Below, piece after piece: positions 17,589-28,752 of a DNA stretch of 64,000 nt. The translations under genes were made by a program, and so were the position numbers. The first letter of the stretch is position 1; every line of letters starts with the position of its first letter. This DNA comes from Paeniglutamicibacter sp. Y32M11 (GTDB lineage: Bacteria > Actinomycetota > Actinomycetes > Actinomycetales > Micrococcaceae). The notes beneath the pieces are model-generated. The model was not told the origin of the DNA and did no database searches. It was given only the letters and a program-made list of their open reading frames with translations. The stretch covers positions 2,542,001 through 2,606,000 of the forward strand of contig NZ_CP079107.1 in the NCBI RefSeq assembly GCF_019285735.1. Direction: 5' to 3'.

Positions 17589-18896
17589 GTGACTACTCAA
17601 GACGGGAATAACAACAAGGACGGGACCACCACTGGCGCGCCGCAAGCCGCCGGTTCGCCGGTTCCCGAACACAACGAATCCGCGATGGCGAATACTAACC
17701 CCGAGTCGGCTGTGCACAGTGCCCCCCAGCGCTGGTGGCGCCGTGTATTGGGTACCGCCCAACACACTCTCGATACTCGGATCAAGCCACCGGCGAACTT
17801 CGGCTTCCCGCCAGTTCCCACCCCCGGCCAGGCCCAGACCGATGCCGATTTATCAGCTGCCCCGGCGACCCACCCCATCGCCTTCGGCTTCCTCTTTACC
17901 GTGGGTGTGGGCCTAGCTCTGCTGGGCTTCTTCCTCCTGACCAATGTGGGCTCACTGGTCATCTGGATCGCGATTGCGCTCTTTATTGCGCTGGGGCTCG
18001 ATCCCATCGTGCGCTTCCTGGTCACCCGCGGCATCACCCGGACCGTCGGAGTATTGATCACGATGGTGGCGCTGCTGGGCTCGGTGGCCGGTTTCATCTC
18101 CAGCATCATCCCCACACTCACCGAGCAAACCTCGCAGTTCATCGAGCGTGCCCCAAAAATCGTTGACGACTTCCTGAAGTCGGAATTTTTTGTCACCCTC
18201 GATGCGCAATATCAGCTCTCGGATCGCATCAGCCTGGAGATTGGTAAGTTCTTCTCCGACTCCGGCGCCGTTGGCGGAATCTTTGGCGGTGTGCTGGGGG
18301 TGGGCACGGTCATCGCCCAGGGCATGTTTGGGGTGCTGATCGTGCTGGTGCTGGCCATCTACTTCCTGGCCTCATTACCGGCACTCAAGACCTTCGCCTA
18401 CCGCTTGGCCCCGTATTCGCGCCGCGCCCGGGTGGAGGAGCTGGGCGATACCATCATGCATTCGGTGGGTAACTACGTCATCGGGCAGGCCTTTGTGGCA
18501 CTGCTTAATGCGGCCATCGCACTGATCTTGATGAGTATTCTGCATGTGCCCTTTGCGGCCCTGCTCACCGTGTTGGTCGCCATGCTGGCCTTCATCCCGC
18601 TGGTTGGAGCGGTGACCGCCGGGATCCTCGTCTCGCTGATTTCTCTGACCCTGGGCTGGCAGACCGCTGCCATCTACGCCATCTGCTACTTCGGTTACCT
18701 GCAGATCGAGGCGTACTTCATCTCCCCACGGGTGATGCAAAAGGCTGTCTCGGTACCGGGTGCCGTGGCGGTGATCGCCGTGATCGCCGGCGGCTCACTG
18801 CTGGGCGTGGTGGGAGCGCTGATGGCGATTCCCGTTGCCGCGGCCATCATGTTGATTCTGCGCGAGGTCTTTATTGTCAGGCAAGACCAGCGCTAG
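17589..18896 (+). CDS. AI-2E family (PerM-type) transporter
   Basis: 435 residues from the GTG at 17589, fixed by TAGTCT seven bases upstream; no ribosome-binding site is seen. About 90 polar N-terminal residues precede eight predicted membrane helices (first GFLFTVGVGLALLGFFLL, last AVIAVIAGGSLLGVVGALMAI). A long extramembrane segment after helix three contains LTEQTSQFIERAPKIVDDF. The family (PF01594) was named for AI-2 export by TqsA, but members also export siderophores or other solutes, so the substrate is open. The last four bases (CTAG) contain stops of both this gene and the convergent zinc-ribbon gene. Confidence 0.9.
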   Translation: MTTQDGNNNKDGTTTGAPQAAGSPVPEHNESAMANTNPESAVHSAPQRWWRRVLGTAQHTLDTRIKPPANFGFPPVPTPGQAQTDADLSAAPATHPIAFGFLFTVGVGLALLGFFLLTNVGSLVIWIAIALFIALGLDPIVRFLVTRGITRTVGVLITMVALLGSVAGFISSIIPTLTEQTSQFIERAPKIVDDFLKSEFFVTLDAQYQLSDRISLEIGKFFSDSGAVGGIFGGVLGVGTVIAQGMFGVLIVLVLAIYFLASLPALKTFAYRLAPYSRRARVEELGDTIMHSVGNYVIGQAFVALLNAAIALILMSILHVPFAALLTVLVAMLAFIPLVGAVTAGILVSLISLTLGWQTAAIYAICYFGYLQIEAYFISPRVMQKAVSVPGAVAVIAVIAGGSLLGVVGALMAIPVAAAIMLILREVFIVRQDQR

Positions 18897-19243
18897 TAGC
18901 GGTAGGAGCGCGAATCCCAGCACTTGGGGTGCCAGTGGCGGCGCGCAGCGGCCGAGGCATCGTCTCCGGACCAGTGATCTGCCCGCCAGGCCACCAGGTG
19001 TTCGGTCCCGGGGCCGATGGTCCGCCCACAGCCGGGGCAGGTGTAGGTCTTGGCCGCACCCACCGAAGAGATGCGACGCACGTGCCACTGCCCGTCCGGA
19101 GCGTCCTGCAGCCGCTGAACCCCATAACGAGCCTTTTCCAGCCACGGCTCCTGAGCATCGTCCACCGGTCTCGTCCATTTATTGACCCGGCCAGATCGGG
19201 GCGCGGGTGCGGAGGAACGGGAGGGACGATTGGAGCGGGCCAT
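18893..19243 (-). CDS. Zinc-ribbon hypothetical protein
   Basis: 116 residues. It starts with a basic, Ser/Arg-rich segment, then a conserved core with [18 protein letters not shown] and a C-terminal [14 protein letters not shown]; the Cys/His set suggests one zinc site. Homologues are common in actinobacteria and often labelled ATP/GTP-binding protein, but no nucleotide-binding motif is visible. Function is unknown. It overlaps the AI-2E stop by four bases and is divergent from nucS. A CAGAAT six bases before the ATG loosely fits the leaderless pattern. Confidence 0.82.
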   Translation of the reverse strand: MARSNRPSRSSAPAPRSGRVNKWTRPVDDAQEPWLEKARYGVQRLQDAPDGQWHVRRISSVGAAKTYTCPGCGRTIGPGTEHLVAWRADHWSGDDASAAARRHWHPKCWDSRSYRY

Positions 19244-19360
19244 GTCTCAATTCTGCCCCACATCATCGCTGACCCCCAGCCGGGACGCGATGGCACCACC
19301 CGCGTGCCCCTCCCCGCGTGGTGAGCGGCACATCCGCTCGGAGCGATGCACGAAACCCGG

Positions 19361-19366
19361 TAGAGT
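19361..19366 (+). promoter_or_regulatory. -10 element for leaderless nucS
   Basis: TAGAGT, seven bases before the GTG at 19374. Confidence 0.55.
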
Positions 19367-19373
19367 GCACTCT

Positions 19374-20069
19374 GTGCGTTTAGTGATTGCCAAGTGTTCA
19401 GTTGATTATGAGGGCCGTTTGCGAGCCCATCTCCCCCTAGCGACCCGCCTGTTAATGGTGAAGGCCGATGGCTCGGTGTTGGTGCATTCCGACGGCGGTA
19501 GCTACAAACCGCTGAACTGGATGAGTCCCCCGGCGGTAATGCGTGTGGTGGCTCCCGATGAAGAGCAGGCCGCGGAGGGCGATGTGGAACTCTGGCACGT
19601 TGCCCACCAGAAGTCCGATGACCGTCTGGTGGTGCACATCAAGGAGTTCATCCACGACTCCCAGCACAACCTGGGCATCGACCCTGGCCTGATTAAGGAC
19701 GGCGTCGAGGGAGATCTGCAGCGGCTACTGGCCGACCAGATCGAGACGGTTGGCGCCGGCTACACCATGATCCGCCGCGAATACATGACGGCCATTGGCC
19801 CGGTCGACATCCTCGCCCGGGACGCGGCTGGCGCGACGGTCGCCATTGAACTGAAGCGCAATGGCGACATCGACGGCGTTGAGCAGCTCACCCGCTACCT
19901 CGAATTGCTCAATCGCGACCCGTTGTTACGCCCGGTGCGCGGAATCTTCGCCGCCCAAAAAATTAAGCCACAGGCCCGCACGCTGGCCACCGACCGTGGC
20001 ATCGACTGCCTGATTCTTGATTACGATGCCATGCGCGGCGTCGATGATGTGGCGGCACGACTCTTCTAG
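19374..20069 (+). CDS. nucS: Mismatch-specific endonuclease NucS (EndoMS)
   Basis: 231 residues from the GTG at 19374; the N-terminus [16 protein letters not shown] aligns with mycobacterial NucS, and frame further upstream is unrelated. NucS replaces MutS/MutL in most actinobacteria: it cuts both strands at mismatches such as G-T and is recruited by the beta clamp. The N-terminal dimerisation/DNA-binding domain contains [10 protein letters not shown]. The C-terminal RecB-like nuclease domain contains GPVDILARD and [20 protein letters not shown], carrying the catalytic Asp, Glu and Lys. The short C-terminal tail ends ARLF, possibly the clamp contact. No canonical MutS or MutL gene is seen in this window. 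Confidence 0.95.
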   Translation: MRLVIAKCSVDYEGRLRAHLPLATRLLMVKADGSVLVHSDGGSYKPLNWMSPPAVMRVVAPDEEQAAEGDVELWHVAHQKSDDRLVVHIKEFIHDSQHNLGIDPGLIKDGVEGDLQRLLADQIETVGAGYTMIRREYMTAIGPVDILARDAAGATVAIELKRNGDIDGVEQLTRYLELLNRDPLLRPVRGIFAAQKIKPQARTLATDRGIDCLILDYDAMRGVDDVAARLF

Positions 20070-20210
20070 CGTTAGCGCGGCCCTTCGTGTCGCTCGGGAC
20101 ATTTCGGCGCACCCCGGCCGCGCTGCCGCATGTCGGCCGATCCCGTCGGTTCGAAGCGGCCGGGCGCATTTGCGCGGAGCGGCACGATGATGACTTGGCT
20201 CACCACAACC

Positions 20211-20216
20211 TAGACT
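20211..20216 (+). promoter_or_regulatory. -10 element for leaderless nagA
   Basis: TAGACT, seven bases before the ATG at 20224. No ribosome-binding site lies between. Confidence 0.55.
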
Positions 20217-20223
20217 GGGTTGC

Positions 20224-21459
20224 ATGACTGCCACTTCTGCACCGCATCGCTACGCACTGACCGGCCGACTCCTCTCCCCCGGGCTCGACATCGACCGCGG
20301 CATCATTGCCGTTGAGGGCCATCGGATTGCCTTCGCCGGTGATGAGCACGAGTTTTCTTTCGTGGATGGCGCTGCCGAGTTTGAACTGCGCGAAAGCCCG
20401 GAGGGAACCATCATCATCCCCGGCCTGATTGATCTGCACTGTCACGGCGCCGCAGGTGGAGATTTTCCCTCCGGTGACCCCATCGCCATTCAGCGGGCCA
20501 TCGAGCACCTGCATCGCTCCGGCACCACCACCTTCCTGGCCTCACTGGTGACGGCCAATCGGGCGGACATGCTCGGCGCGGCAACGGTCCTAGCCGAATT
20601 CGCCCAGCGCGGAGATATTGCCGGCATCCACTCCGAGGGCCCCTTCCTTTCCACCGCCCGTTGCGGCGCTCAAGATCCTGCGTTCCTCTCGAATCCGGAT
20701 GCTGACTTTGTTGACGAGTTGATCAACGCGTCGGCGGGCCAGTTGCGCACCATGACGTACGCGCCGGAACTTGAAGGCTCCGATGCCCTGCTGGAGCAGC
20801 TGGTGTCCCAGGGCGTTGTCCCCTCGCTGGGCCATACCGATGCCGATGCCCCCACGACCACCGCATCCCTCGATCTTGCCCGGGAAGAATTGGCCAGTGC
20901 CGGAGTCGACGGATTCACCGAGCGCCCCACTGTCACTCACCTCTTTAACGGCATGCCCTCCCTGCACCACCGCGCTCCCGGTCCCGTGGCCGCATGTCTG
21001 GAGCTGGCCGCAGCGGGCAAGATCATCGTTGAGCTCGTTGCCGACGGCGTGCACCTGGACCCGGTCACGGTGCGCACGGTCTTCAACCTCGTGGGAGCCG
21101 AATCCATCGCCCTGGTCACCGACTCGATGGCTGCCACCGGCCTAGCCGATGGCGATTACACTTTGGGCCCGGCCGATGTCACGGTGTCCGGGGGTGAGGC
21201 ACGCTTGAGTTCCAATGGGTCTCTGGCCGGCGGCACCGCCAGCATGCTTGAGGTGCTACGTGCCGTGGTGGATTCGGGTGTTGATCTGCGTGATGCGCTG
21301 ATCTCCGCTACCAAGGTTCCGGCCAGCGTTCTGGGACTCATTGACGAGGCAGGGGAACTCCACCAAGGCTTTGTGGCTGATTTGCTGGTCCTTGATCACA
21401 AGTTGGCTTTGCAGCAAGTCATTCGCAACGGCGAAAACATTTTTAACATTTCTGCGTAA
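20224..21459 (+). CDS. nagA: N-acetylglucosamine-6-phosphate deacetylase
   Basis: 411 residues, amidohydrolase fold. It removes the acetyl group from GlcNAc-6-phosphate, feeding amino sugars from wall recycling or chitin into glycolysis or back into wall synthesis. Key motifs are IIPGLIDLHCHGAAGGDFPS, the metal-ligand Glu in GIHSEGPFL, the His of SLGHTDADAP, HLFNGMPSLHHR, and the catalytic Asp in LVTDSMAATG. No nagB or kinase gene is adjacent. The ATG at 20224 is supported by the -10 element seven bases upstream. Confidence 0.93.
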   Translation: MTATSAPHRYALTGRLLSPGLDIDRGIIAVEGHRIAFAGDEHEFSFVDGAAEFELRESPEGTIIIPGLIDLHCHGAAGGDFPSGDPIAIQRAIEHLHRSGTTTFLASLVTANRADMLGAATVLAEFAQRGDIAGIHSEGPFLSTARCGAQDPAFLSNPDADFVDELINASAGQLRTMTYAPELEGSDALLEQLVSQGVVPSLGHTDADAPTTTASLDLAREELASAGVDGFTERPTVTHLFNGMPSLHHRAPGPVAACLELAAAGKIIVELVADGVHLDPVTVRTVFNLVGAESIALVTDSMAATGLADGDYTLGPADVTVSGGEARLSSNGSLAGGTASMLEVLRAVVDSGVDLRDALISATKVPASVLGLIDEAGELHQGFVADLLVLDHKLALQQVIRNGENIFNISA

Positions 21460-21505
21460 CCACGGGCCGTTGGGTGTTGACCCTAGTCACGGGTGTGTGT
21501 GATGC

Positions 21506-21673
21506 TTGACTCAGTCTTTGTGTTGGTTAGTCATACCCGCCAAAGCAGTGCTGCGGGTGTGAAGTGACCATGGCGGGGTCAGACCCACGTCAGTGATCTT
21601 CTCACTTGAGTACCACCCCATGGCAGTTGCACAGTGCAGCGGTCAGATTTTCGCACTAAATGAGGAGATATAC
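21506..21673 (+). promoter_or_regulatory. Upstream/leader region of the cold-shock gene
   Basis: A possible -35 TTGACT (21506-21511) and weak -10 around 21528-21534 would leave a leader of roughly 130 bases before the ATG. Long untranslated leaders are typical of cspA-type genes. AGGAG lies at 21662-21666, before the start. The exact promoter is uncertain. Confidence 0.35.
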
Positions 21674-21877
21674 ATGGCTCAGGGAACCGTGAAGTGGTTT
21701 AACGCCGAAAAGGGATTCGGTTTCATCACTCCGGATGGCGCCGAGGCAGACGTTTTCGTGCACTACTCGGAAATCCAGACCAACGGATTCCGCACTCTGG
21801 AAGAAAACCAGCGTGTTGAATTCGAAGTTGGCCAGGGTGCCAAGGGCCCGCAGGCGACCGGCGTTGTCGGTCTCTAG
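21674..21877 (+). CDS. Cold shock protein (CspA family)
   Basis: 67 residues, a single S1-like OB fold. RNA-binding motifs RNP1 (KGFGFIT) and RNP2 (VFVHYSEI) are intact. It binds single-stranded RNA or DNA as an RNA chaperone. The ATG at 21674 is preceded by GAGGAG seven bases upstream; upstream frame to 21593 looks non-coding. Transcription ends at the perfect hairpin at 21970-22015. Cold induction is not shown by the sequence. Confidence 0.95.
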   Translation: MAQGTVKWFNAEKGFGFITPDGAEADVFVHYSEIQTNGFRTLEENQRVEFEVGQGAKGPQATGVVGL

Positions 21878-21969
21878 GACTTCACAGACTCTTTGAACAT
21901 TCCCTCGAGGGAGTCCCGTATCGCTTAGCGCAACGGATTTTCTCGGGTGGTAACGCTAGAAGAAACACT

Positions 21970-22015
21970 AAAAGCATGGGGCGGGATGATAAAAATCATC
22001 CCGCCCCATGCTTTT
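21970..22015. terminator. Perfect 21-bp bidirectional terminator
   Basis: 21970-21990 is the exact reverse complement of 21995-22015, with a four-base AAAA loop. Both arms end in TTTT in their own direction, so it can stop csp (+) and the ATP synthase/DUF2550 transcript (-). Confidence 0.9.
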
Positions 22016-22022
22016 GTGTTGC

Positions 22023-22460
22023 TTAGTCCTGCCGCCAGGTGCCAACGCCCGCAACGGGGCCAGCCTCTAGCCAGGCCGAAAGGCCGTTATAGGTCTGGTA
22101 GTCCATGGCCACCAAGATTTCTCGGCTTTCATAGCTCAACATCACGATGACGCTTCCGGGCTGCACCTGGTGCATCTCCGCGTCTGCAGGTCGCCGCCAG
22201 CCGTTAAGCCGGATCGAGCTGCGTCGGAATCTTTGCACGGGAAGCGGGGAAACCGAAAAGAGCTTGAGAAACTCAAGCTCTCCGGCCCCATACCGTGCAA
22301 TCGCCGTCACCCACTTCCCGGGGGAAGTGGAGATGGAGGCGTCAAAAGTGCCAAGAGTGCGCCGCAACTGAATGCGGCGCACTCCCATGGCACCCAAGAA
22401 CATCACCACAAGCAGCAGAGCTGCCAACACGATGAGTACAGGAATGCCGAGTTCGTTCAA
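22023..22460 (-). CDS. DUF2550 membrane-anchored protein
   Basis: 145 residues. One N-terminal TM helix (GIPVLIVLAALLLVVMFLGAM) is followed by a basic stretch and a small beta-rich cytoplasmic domain with PGKWVTAIARYGAGELEF and VIVMLSYESREILVAMD. The family is actinobacterial and almost always follows atpC; M. tuberculosis Rv1312 is the positional counterpart. Function is unknown. It begins eight bases after the atpC stop and is the last gene of the ATP synthase operon. Confidence 0.88.
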   Translation of the reverse strand: MNELGIPVLIVLAALLLVVMFLGAMGVRRIQLRRTLGTFDASISTSPGKWVTAIARYGAGELEFLKLFSVSPLPVQRFRRSSIRLNGWRRPADAEMHQVQPGSVIVMLSYESREILVAMDYQTYNGLSAWLEAGPVAGVGTWRQD

Positions 22461-22468
22461 GGCAGGAT

Positions 22469-22753
22469 CTATCGATTCCCTGCCGGTACGGAACCAGCCA
22501 TGACGGCATTGTCCGCTACGATCACCACACGGTCGGTGTCAACGGAGAAGAACCCGCCATCAACCTGGACCGAGAACCGGGAACCGGAAATCGGATCGAT
22601 TTCAAGATCGCCGGCAGCTAGAACGGCCAACATCGGTACGTGGCCGGGAAGAATCCCGATCTCGCCGCTGGTGGTGCGTCCCTTGACCAGTTTCGCCGCA
22701 CCCGACCACACGAAGTGGTCGGCCGCAACGATTTCGACTTGGAGTTCGCTCAT
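22469..22753 (-). CDS. atpC: ATP synthase F1 subunit epsilon
   Basis: 94 residues from the ATG at 22753 (MSELQVEIVAADHFVW), two bases after the atpD stop. It contains the N-terminal beta-sandwich (TSGEIGILPGHVPMLAVL, VDGGFFSVDTDRVVIVAD). The protein is short: the C-terminal helical hairpin, which in E. coli inhibits ATP hydrolysis, is largely missing, as is common in actinobacteria. It connects the catalytic head to the c-ring through the central stalk. Confidence 0.93.
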   Translation of the reverse strand: MSELQVEIVAADHFVWSGAAKLVKGRTTSGEIGILPGHVPMLAVLAAGDLEIDPISGSRFSVQVDGGFFSVDTDRVVIVADNAVMAGSVPAGNR

Positions 22754-22755
22754 GT

Positions 22756-24225
<1,470 letters not shown>

Positions 24226-24272
24226 TCACTTGTGTAGATGGCGTGGATGTAAGTCTGGTTAGGAAAATTCCG

Positions 24273-25166
24273 TTAGCCGTTCAGCGCGTCGGCGCCGGCA
24301 ACAATTTCGGAAAGTTCCTGAGTAACCTCGGCCTGGCGGGCGTTGTTACGAAGACGCGTGTACTTCTTGATCAGTTCGTTGGCGTTGTCGCCAGCGGACT
24401 TCATGGCACGCTGGCGGTGTGCGAGCTCGGAAGCTGCAGCCTGCAACATGGCATTGAAGATACGCGATTCGATGTACCGCGGGAGAAGTGCATCAAGCAC
24501 CTGCTCCGGCTCCGGCTCGTATTCGTACTGCGGCAACAGCTCGTCGGCAGGAGTCTCAGACTCCTCCTCGACAACCTCAAGCGGCAGCAAACGAATGACC
24601 GTCGGTTCCTGAACGACCATCGACTTGAACTGAGAGAAAACAACGTGGATTTCGTCCACGCCTCCCAGCTCGAAATCATCGGCGAAGTCCTTGAGCAGGA
24701 CTTCGCGCAATTCGCGTGCGGTCTCAAACTCCGGGGCGTCGGTTCCACCGGTCCACACCTTCGCGAAGTCGCGTCCACGGAAGTCGAAGTACGCCTGAGC
24801 CTTGCGGCCGACCAGGTAGGTCTTGACGTCCTTGCCTTCTGAGTGGAGCAGTTCTGCGAGGTGCTCTGCCTGCTTCAAGACGCTGGCGGAGTAGGAACCG
24901 GCGAGTCCGCGGTCCGAGGTCAAAACCAAGACCGCCGCGCGACGGATTGACTCCGGCTCGGTGGTCAGTGGGTGATCAACCTCTGACTGTGACGCGACGG
25001 CAGTAACAGCACGGGTAATCGCATTGGCGTACGGCAGCGATGCCGAGACACGCGCGCGTGCCTTGCCAATACGGGAAGAGGCGATCAGTTCCATCGCCTT
25101 GAAGATCTTGCGCATCGACGAGGTCGAAGCAATCTTCTGGCGGTAGACCCGAATCTGGGCTCCCAT
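24273..25166 (-). CDS. atpG: ATP synthase F1 subunit gamma
   Basis: 297 residues from the ATG at 25166 ([14 protein letters not shown]); frame upstream to 25229 is non-coding. It is the central rotor shaft. The N-terminal helix [24 protein letters not shown] and C-terminal helix [26 protein letters not shown] form the coiled coil. An acidic Glu-rich segment near residues 205-230 ([20 protein letters not shown]) is an actinobacterial-type insertion. Confidence 0.96.
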   Translation of the reverse strand: MGAQIRVYRQKIASTSSMRKIFKAMELIASSRIGKARARVSASLPYANAITRAVTAVASQSEVDHPLTTEPESIRRAAVLVLTSDRGLAGSYSASVLKQAEHLAELLHSEGKDVKTYLVGRKAQAYFDFRGRDFAKVWTGGTDAPEFETARELREVLLKDFADDFELGGVDEIHVVFSQFKSMVVQEPTVIRLLPLEVVEEESETPADELLPQYEYEPEPEQVLDALLPRYIESRIFNAMLQAAASELAHRQRAMKSAGDNANELIKKYTRLRNNARQAEVTQELSEIVAGADALNG

Positions 25167-25244
25167 GTTTGTCCTTTCCTTATCCCTTTGTAGAGGTTGC
25201 CGCGCCGCGCGAGGTGGCGCGGCAACCACTAATCAAAGGAGATG

Positions 25245-26882
25245 TCAGCGCTTTTGCTTGACGATCTTTTCCTGGTCAACAGAACCTTCAGCCAAAGCAT
25301 CAAATTCTTCGTGACCGGCGGCGACCAGCTGGTCGTCACCTTCACCGAAGAAGCCAGCCTTGAAGGTGGCGATGTTCGACTTGAGCGATTCCACGGTCTC
25401 GTCCTCGAGCTTGCCGGTTTCGGCAATCACGGTCAGGACGTTGGTGCGGTGACGCAGGTGAGCCAGGAACTCGGTTTCGAAACGCATAACGTCTTCAACC
25501 GGGACATCATCCAGGTAGCCCTTGGTACCGGCCCACACGGAGACAACCTGATCCTCAACCGGGAACGGTGCGTACTGTCCCTGCTTGAGCAGTTCCATCA
25601 GGCGAGCGCCACGGGTCAGCTGCTGCTTCGAAGCGGCATCCAGGTCCGAGGCAAACATGGCGAATGCCTGCATGTCGCGGTACTGGGCCAGCTCGAGCTT
25701 CAACGTACCGGCAACCTTCTTCATCGCCTTGATCTGCGCCGAGCCACCAACACGGGACACCGAGATGCCCACGTCGACTGCCGGACGCTGGTTAGCGTTG
25801 AAGAGGTCCGACTGCAAGAAGATCTGGCCGTCGGTGATGGAAATGACGTTGGTCGGGATGAATGCCGAAACGTCGTTTGCCTTGGTTTCGATGATCGGCA
25901 GACCGGTCATCGAGCCTGCTCCGAGTTCGTCGGAGAGCTTTGCACAACGCTCGAGCAAGCGAGAGTGCAGGTAGAACACGTCGCCTGGGTAGGCCTCGCG
26001 TCCCGGTGGGCGTCGCAGCAACAGCGATACGGCGCGGTAAGCTTCGGCCTGCTTGGACAGATCATCAAAGACGATCAGAACGTGCTTGCCGTCGTACATC
26101 CAGTGCTGGCCAATGGCCGAACCGGCGTACGGTGCCAGGTACTTGAAGCCGGCCGGGTCAGATGCCGGCGAAGCAACAATGGTGGTGTATTCCAGCGCAC
26201 CGTTGGCTTCAAGGGTCTGGCGCACTGCAGCAATGGTCGATGCCTTCTGACCAATTGCCACGTAGATGCAGCGGACCTGCTTGTTGGTGTCGCCCGAAGC
26301 CCAGTTGGCCTTCTGGTTGATGATCGCGTCAACGGCCAGAGCGGTCTTACCGGTCTGACGGTCACCAATGATCAGCTGACGCTGGCCACGGCCGATCGGG
26401 ATCATTGCGTCGATGGCCTTCATGCCGGTCTGCAACGGTTCGTGAACCGACTTACGCTGCGTCACGCCAGGAGCCTGAGTTTCCAGCGCACGACGTGCGG
26501 TGGAAGCAATCGGGCCCAGGTCATCAATCGGCTCACCCAGCGGGTCAACCACACGGCCCAGGAAGGCGTCGCCAACCGGAACCGAAAGGATCTCGCCGGT
26601 GCGCTCAACGCGCTGGCCTTCGGCGATGCCGGCGAAGTCGCCAAGGACGACAACACCGATCTCGCGGGTGTCAAGGTTCTGGGCCAGGCCCAGAGTGCCG
26701 TCTTCGAAGCGAAGCAGCTCATTCGCCATGACGGAGGGAAGACCCTCCACCTTGGCGATGCCGTCGCTTGCCGTAGTTACGCGGCCGACCTCGGTGCGCT
26801 CTGCTTTGCCCGGTTCGTAGGACGCTGCGAACTCATTCAAGGCATTGCGGACGTCGTCGGCGTTGATGGTCAATTCGGCCAT
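25245..26882 (-). CDS. atpA: ATP synthase F1 subunit alpha
   Basis: 545 residues from the ATG at 26882 ([15 protein letters not shown]). Non-catalytic nucleotide-binding subunit with Walker [15 protein letters not shown], Walker [17 protein letters not shown] and the arginine-finger region VSRVGGSAQ. The C-terminus carries an extra ~30-residue tail ending in basic residues (EKIVKQKR), a feature known from actinobacterial alpha subunits. In mycobacteria such an extension suppresses ATP hydrolysis; whether this one does is inference. Confidence 0.98.
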   Translation of the reverse strand: MAELTINADDVRNALNEFAASYEPGKAERTEVGRVTTASDGIAKVEGLPSVMANELLRFEDGTLGLAQNLDTREIGVVVLGDFAGIAEGQRVERTGEILSVPVGDAFLGRVVDPLGEPIDDLGPIASTARRALETQAPGVTQRKSVHEPLQTGMKAIDAMIPIGRGQRQLIIGDRQTGKTALAVDAIINQKANWASGDTNKQVRCIYVAIGQKASTIAAVRQTLEANGALEYTTIVASPASDPAGFKYLAPYAGSAIGQHWMYDGKHVLIVFDDLSKQAEAYRAVSLLLRRPPGREAYPGDVFYLHSRLLERCAKLSDELGAGSMTGLPIIETKANDVSAFIPTNVISITDGQIFLQSDLFNANQRPAVDVGISVSRVGGSAQIKAMKKVAGTLKLELAQYRDMQAFAMFASDLDAASKQQLTRGARLMELLKQGQYAPFPVEDQVVSVWAGTKGYLDDVPVEDVMRFETEFLAHLRHRTNVLTVIAETGKLEDETVESLKSNIATFKAGFFGEGDDQLVAAGHEEFDALAEGSVDQEKIVKQKR

Positions 26883-26992
26883 CTGCAGTCCCTGCTCTCC
26901 TAAGTTGTGATTACCGCGGTGAATCGTAGCGGTAACCGAAATTTGATTCAGTCTATGGTGACTGGCTGGCAAGACAGACCCGAAGGTACTGT

Positions 26993-27805
26993 CTAGCCTG
27001 CCAACCTGCGGCGCAGATCCGACACGCGGGTAGCGATAGTTGCGTCAACAACCTCATCGCCCACCTTTACGCGGATTCCGCCGACTAGTGCCGGGTCGAT
27101 CTCGACGTTGATGTTCAACTCTCGACCGTAGAGGTTGTTCAGGCCTGCCTGCAGGCGCGCCAGCTGCTCGGTGGTGAGGTCACGGGTGACGCTCACCGAA
27201 GCAATCCAGCGTTCCTGACGCTTTGCCACCAATTCCACGAAGCGCTCCAGCAACGCGATGGGCTTGAGCCCACGCGGTGCCGAGACAGCTTGGCGGATCA
27301 ACAATGCGGATGCGGCACTGGCGTTCGGCAGAAGACGCAGCGCCAGGGCGCGTTTGGCTTCGGTCGATGCCTGTGGATCATCGAGTGCACGTTGCAGATC
27401 ATGACTGGATCCAACAACTCGGATGAACGCGAAGAGGTCTTCTTCGAGCCTCTCCAGGCCAGCGGAACCGTCCTGACGCTCGGCAACCGCGATGGCGGCA
27501 GTTGCCGCCACGGTTTCCAGTGCATCACCAATGTCTCGTGCCGAGCTCCAGCGCGAGGAGGCCAATTCTGCAACGGTGGATTCGGCAGTTGCCGAAACCT
27601 TTCCGCGCAACAGCGAGGCTACAAGCCCCGCCTTGTCCTGAGCTCCGCGGGCCGGGTCAGTCAGTGCGCGACGCAGGCCGGCGTTGCCGTCAAGAACCTC
27701 GACGGCGCCAAACAGCTCAGCTGACAATTCCAAGGACGCGTGTGCAAGCTTGGTTTCCAACGACGTCAGTGCCGCGGCCAGTGACTCGCTCGATACACCT
27801 GCCAT
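26993..27805 (-). CDS. atpH: ATP synthase subunit delta
   Basis: 270 residues, the typical actinobacterial long form (E. coli delta has about 177). The C-terminal half carries the OSCP signature region: [17 protein letters not shown] and [22 protein letters not shown]. It links the peripheral stalk to the top of F1. Start and the atpF stop overlap by one base (TAATG), so translation is coupled. Confidence 0.93.
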   Translation of the reverse strand: MAGVSSESLAAALTSLETKLAHASLELSAELFGAVEVLDGNAGLRRALTDPARGAQDKAGLVASLLRGKVSATAESTVAELASSRWSSARDIGDALETVAATAAIAVAERQDGSAGLERLEEDLFAFIRVVGSSHDLQRALDDPQASTEAKRALALRLLPNASAASALLIRQAVSAPRGLKPIALLERFVELVAKRQERWIASVSVTRDLTTEQLARLQAGLNNLYGRELNINVEIDPALVGGIRVKVGDEVVDATIATRVSDLRRRLAG

Positions 27806-28359
27806 TAGTTCGATGCACCCGCGTTCTGCTGGGATTCCAGATCTGCCAGGAACTTGTTGACTACGCGAGCTGAACGCTCATCGTTTTCAAGCGCTTCGTC
27901 GACGATCTTGCTAGCCAACGAGGTTGCCAGAGTTCCAACTTCGGCACGCAGCGAGGTAACTGCTGCGGTGCGCTCTGCTTCGATCTGACGGTGAGCCTGC
28001 TCAGTAATGCGAGCGGACTCTTCTGCTGCCTTGGTCTTGAGTTCAGCCAGGATTAGTGCACCTTCTTCGCGCGCATCCTCACGGATACGGTTGGCTTCGG
28101 TGCGTGCTTCCAGCAGCTGTGCCTTGTACTGTTCCAGGGTGGCGTTAGCTTCTGCCTGTGCGGCTTCTGCCTTCTCAAGTCCACCCTCGATGGCCGTGAC
28201 ACGGTCCTGGTAGGACTTCTCGAATGCCGGGGCAATGTACTTGACCACGATGAACAACAGGACAGCAAAGCCTGCAGCAGTGACAAGAATTTCCCACGGG
28301 TTCGGAAGCAGCGGGTTTGCGCCCGCTTCTGCTGCGAGGATCAATTCGTTGCTGATCAT
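27805..28359 (-). CDS. atpF: ATP synthase subunit b
   Basis: 184 residues from the ATG at 28359; a GTG two codons up is possible. One N-terminal TM helix (EILVTAAGFAVLLFIVVKYI) is followed by a long charged coiled coil rich in Ala, Glu, Lys and Arg (TAIEGGLEKAEAAQAEANAT and onward). It forms the peripheral stalk as a dimer. It overlaps atpH by one base. Confidence 0.95.
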   Translation of the reverse strand: MISNELILAAEAGANPLLPNPWEILVTAAGFAVLLFIVVKYIAPAFEKSYQDRVTAIEGGLEKAEAAQAEANATLEQYKAQLLEARTEANRIREDAREEGALILAELKTKAAEESARITEQAHRQIEAERTAAVTSLRAEVGTLATSLASKIVDEALENDERSARVVNKFLADLESQQNAGASN

Positions 28360-28435
28360 TCTCACTCTTCCTTATCTCTTAAGTTCCAACTTGTAATGAC
28401 ACCTGCACTAGTGGCAGGGCCACCATCAAGAGAAA

Positions 28436-28651
28436 CTACGCGCCGACGACGAAGGCGAAGACGAGGCCCAAGATTGCCAGTGCTTCTGCAAGGGCGAAGC
28501 CAAGCATAGCGATCGGCTGCAGGATGCGCTGTGCTTCCGGCTGGCGTGCAACGCCGTTGATGTAAGCAGCGAAGATCATGCCCACGCCGATGGCCGAGCC
28601 GATTGCAGCCAGGCCGTAGCCGATCATGTTAAGGGAGCCGTGGAGTTCCAT
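28436..28651 (-). CDS. atpE: ATP synthase subunit c
   Basis: 71 residues, two TM helices joined by a polar loop ([11 protein letters not shown]). The proton-carrying Glu is in [18 protein letters not shown], and no sodium-site pattern stands out, so proton coupling is likely. It forms the rotating ring. A strong ribosome-binding site (AAAGGA) precedes the ATG, and two hairpins lie in the leader between atpB and this gene, consistent with the higher expression a c-ring needs. Confidence 0.96.
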   Translation of the reverse strand: MELHGSLNMIGYGLAAIGSAIGVGMIFAAYINGVARQPEAQRILQPIAMLGFALAEALAILGLVFAFVVGA

Positions 28652-28669
28652 TTCGTTCCTTTCAAGATA

Positions 28670-28719
28670 CCGACACTCTGTCGGCAGGTTGTGAGGTCAT
28701 TCCCCCATTCAAGGGGGAA
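28670..28719 (-). promoter_or_regulatory. Two intercistronic hairpins between atpB and atpE
   Basis: TTCCCCC (28700-28706) pairs with GGGGGAA (28713-28719), and CCGACA (28670-28675) with TGTCGG (28679-28684). Neither is followed by a U-tract on the minus strand, so mRNA stabilisation or processing upstream of atpE is likelier than termination. Confidence 0.45.
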
Positions 28720-28752
28720 AACTTTTAGTGAGTTAGTGCGAGCCCGAAGTGC

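Noticed and set aside
21885-21960. Small hairpin around TCCCTCGAGGGA as csp terminator
   Set aside because: Short and without a U-tract; the perfect 21-bp hairpin at 21970-22015 is the clear terminator.
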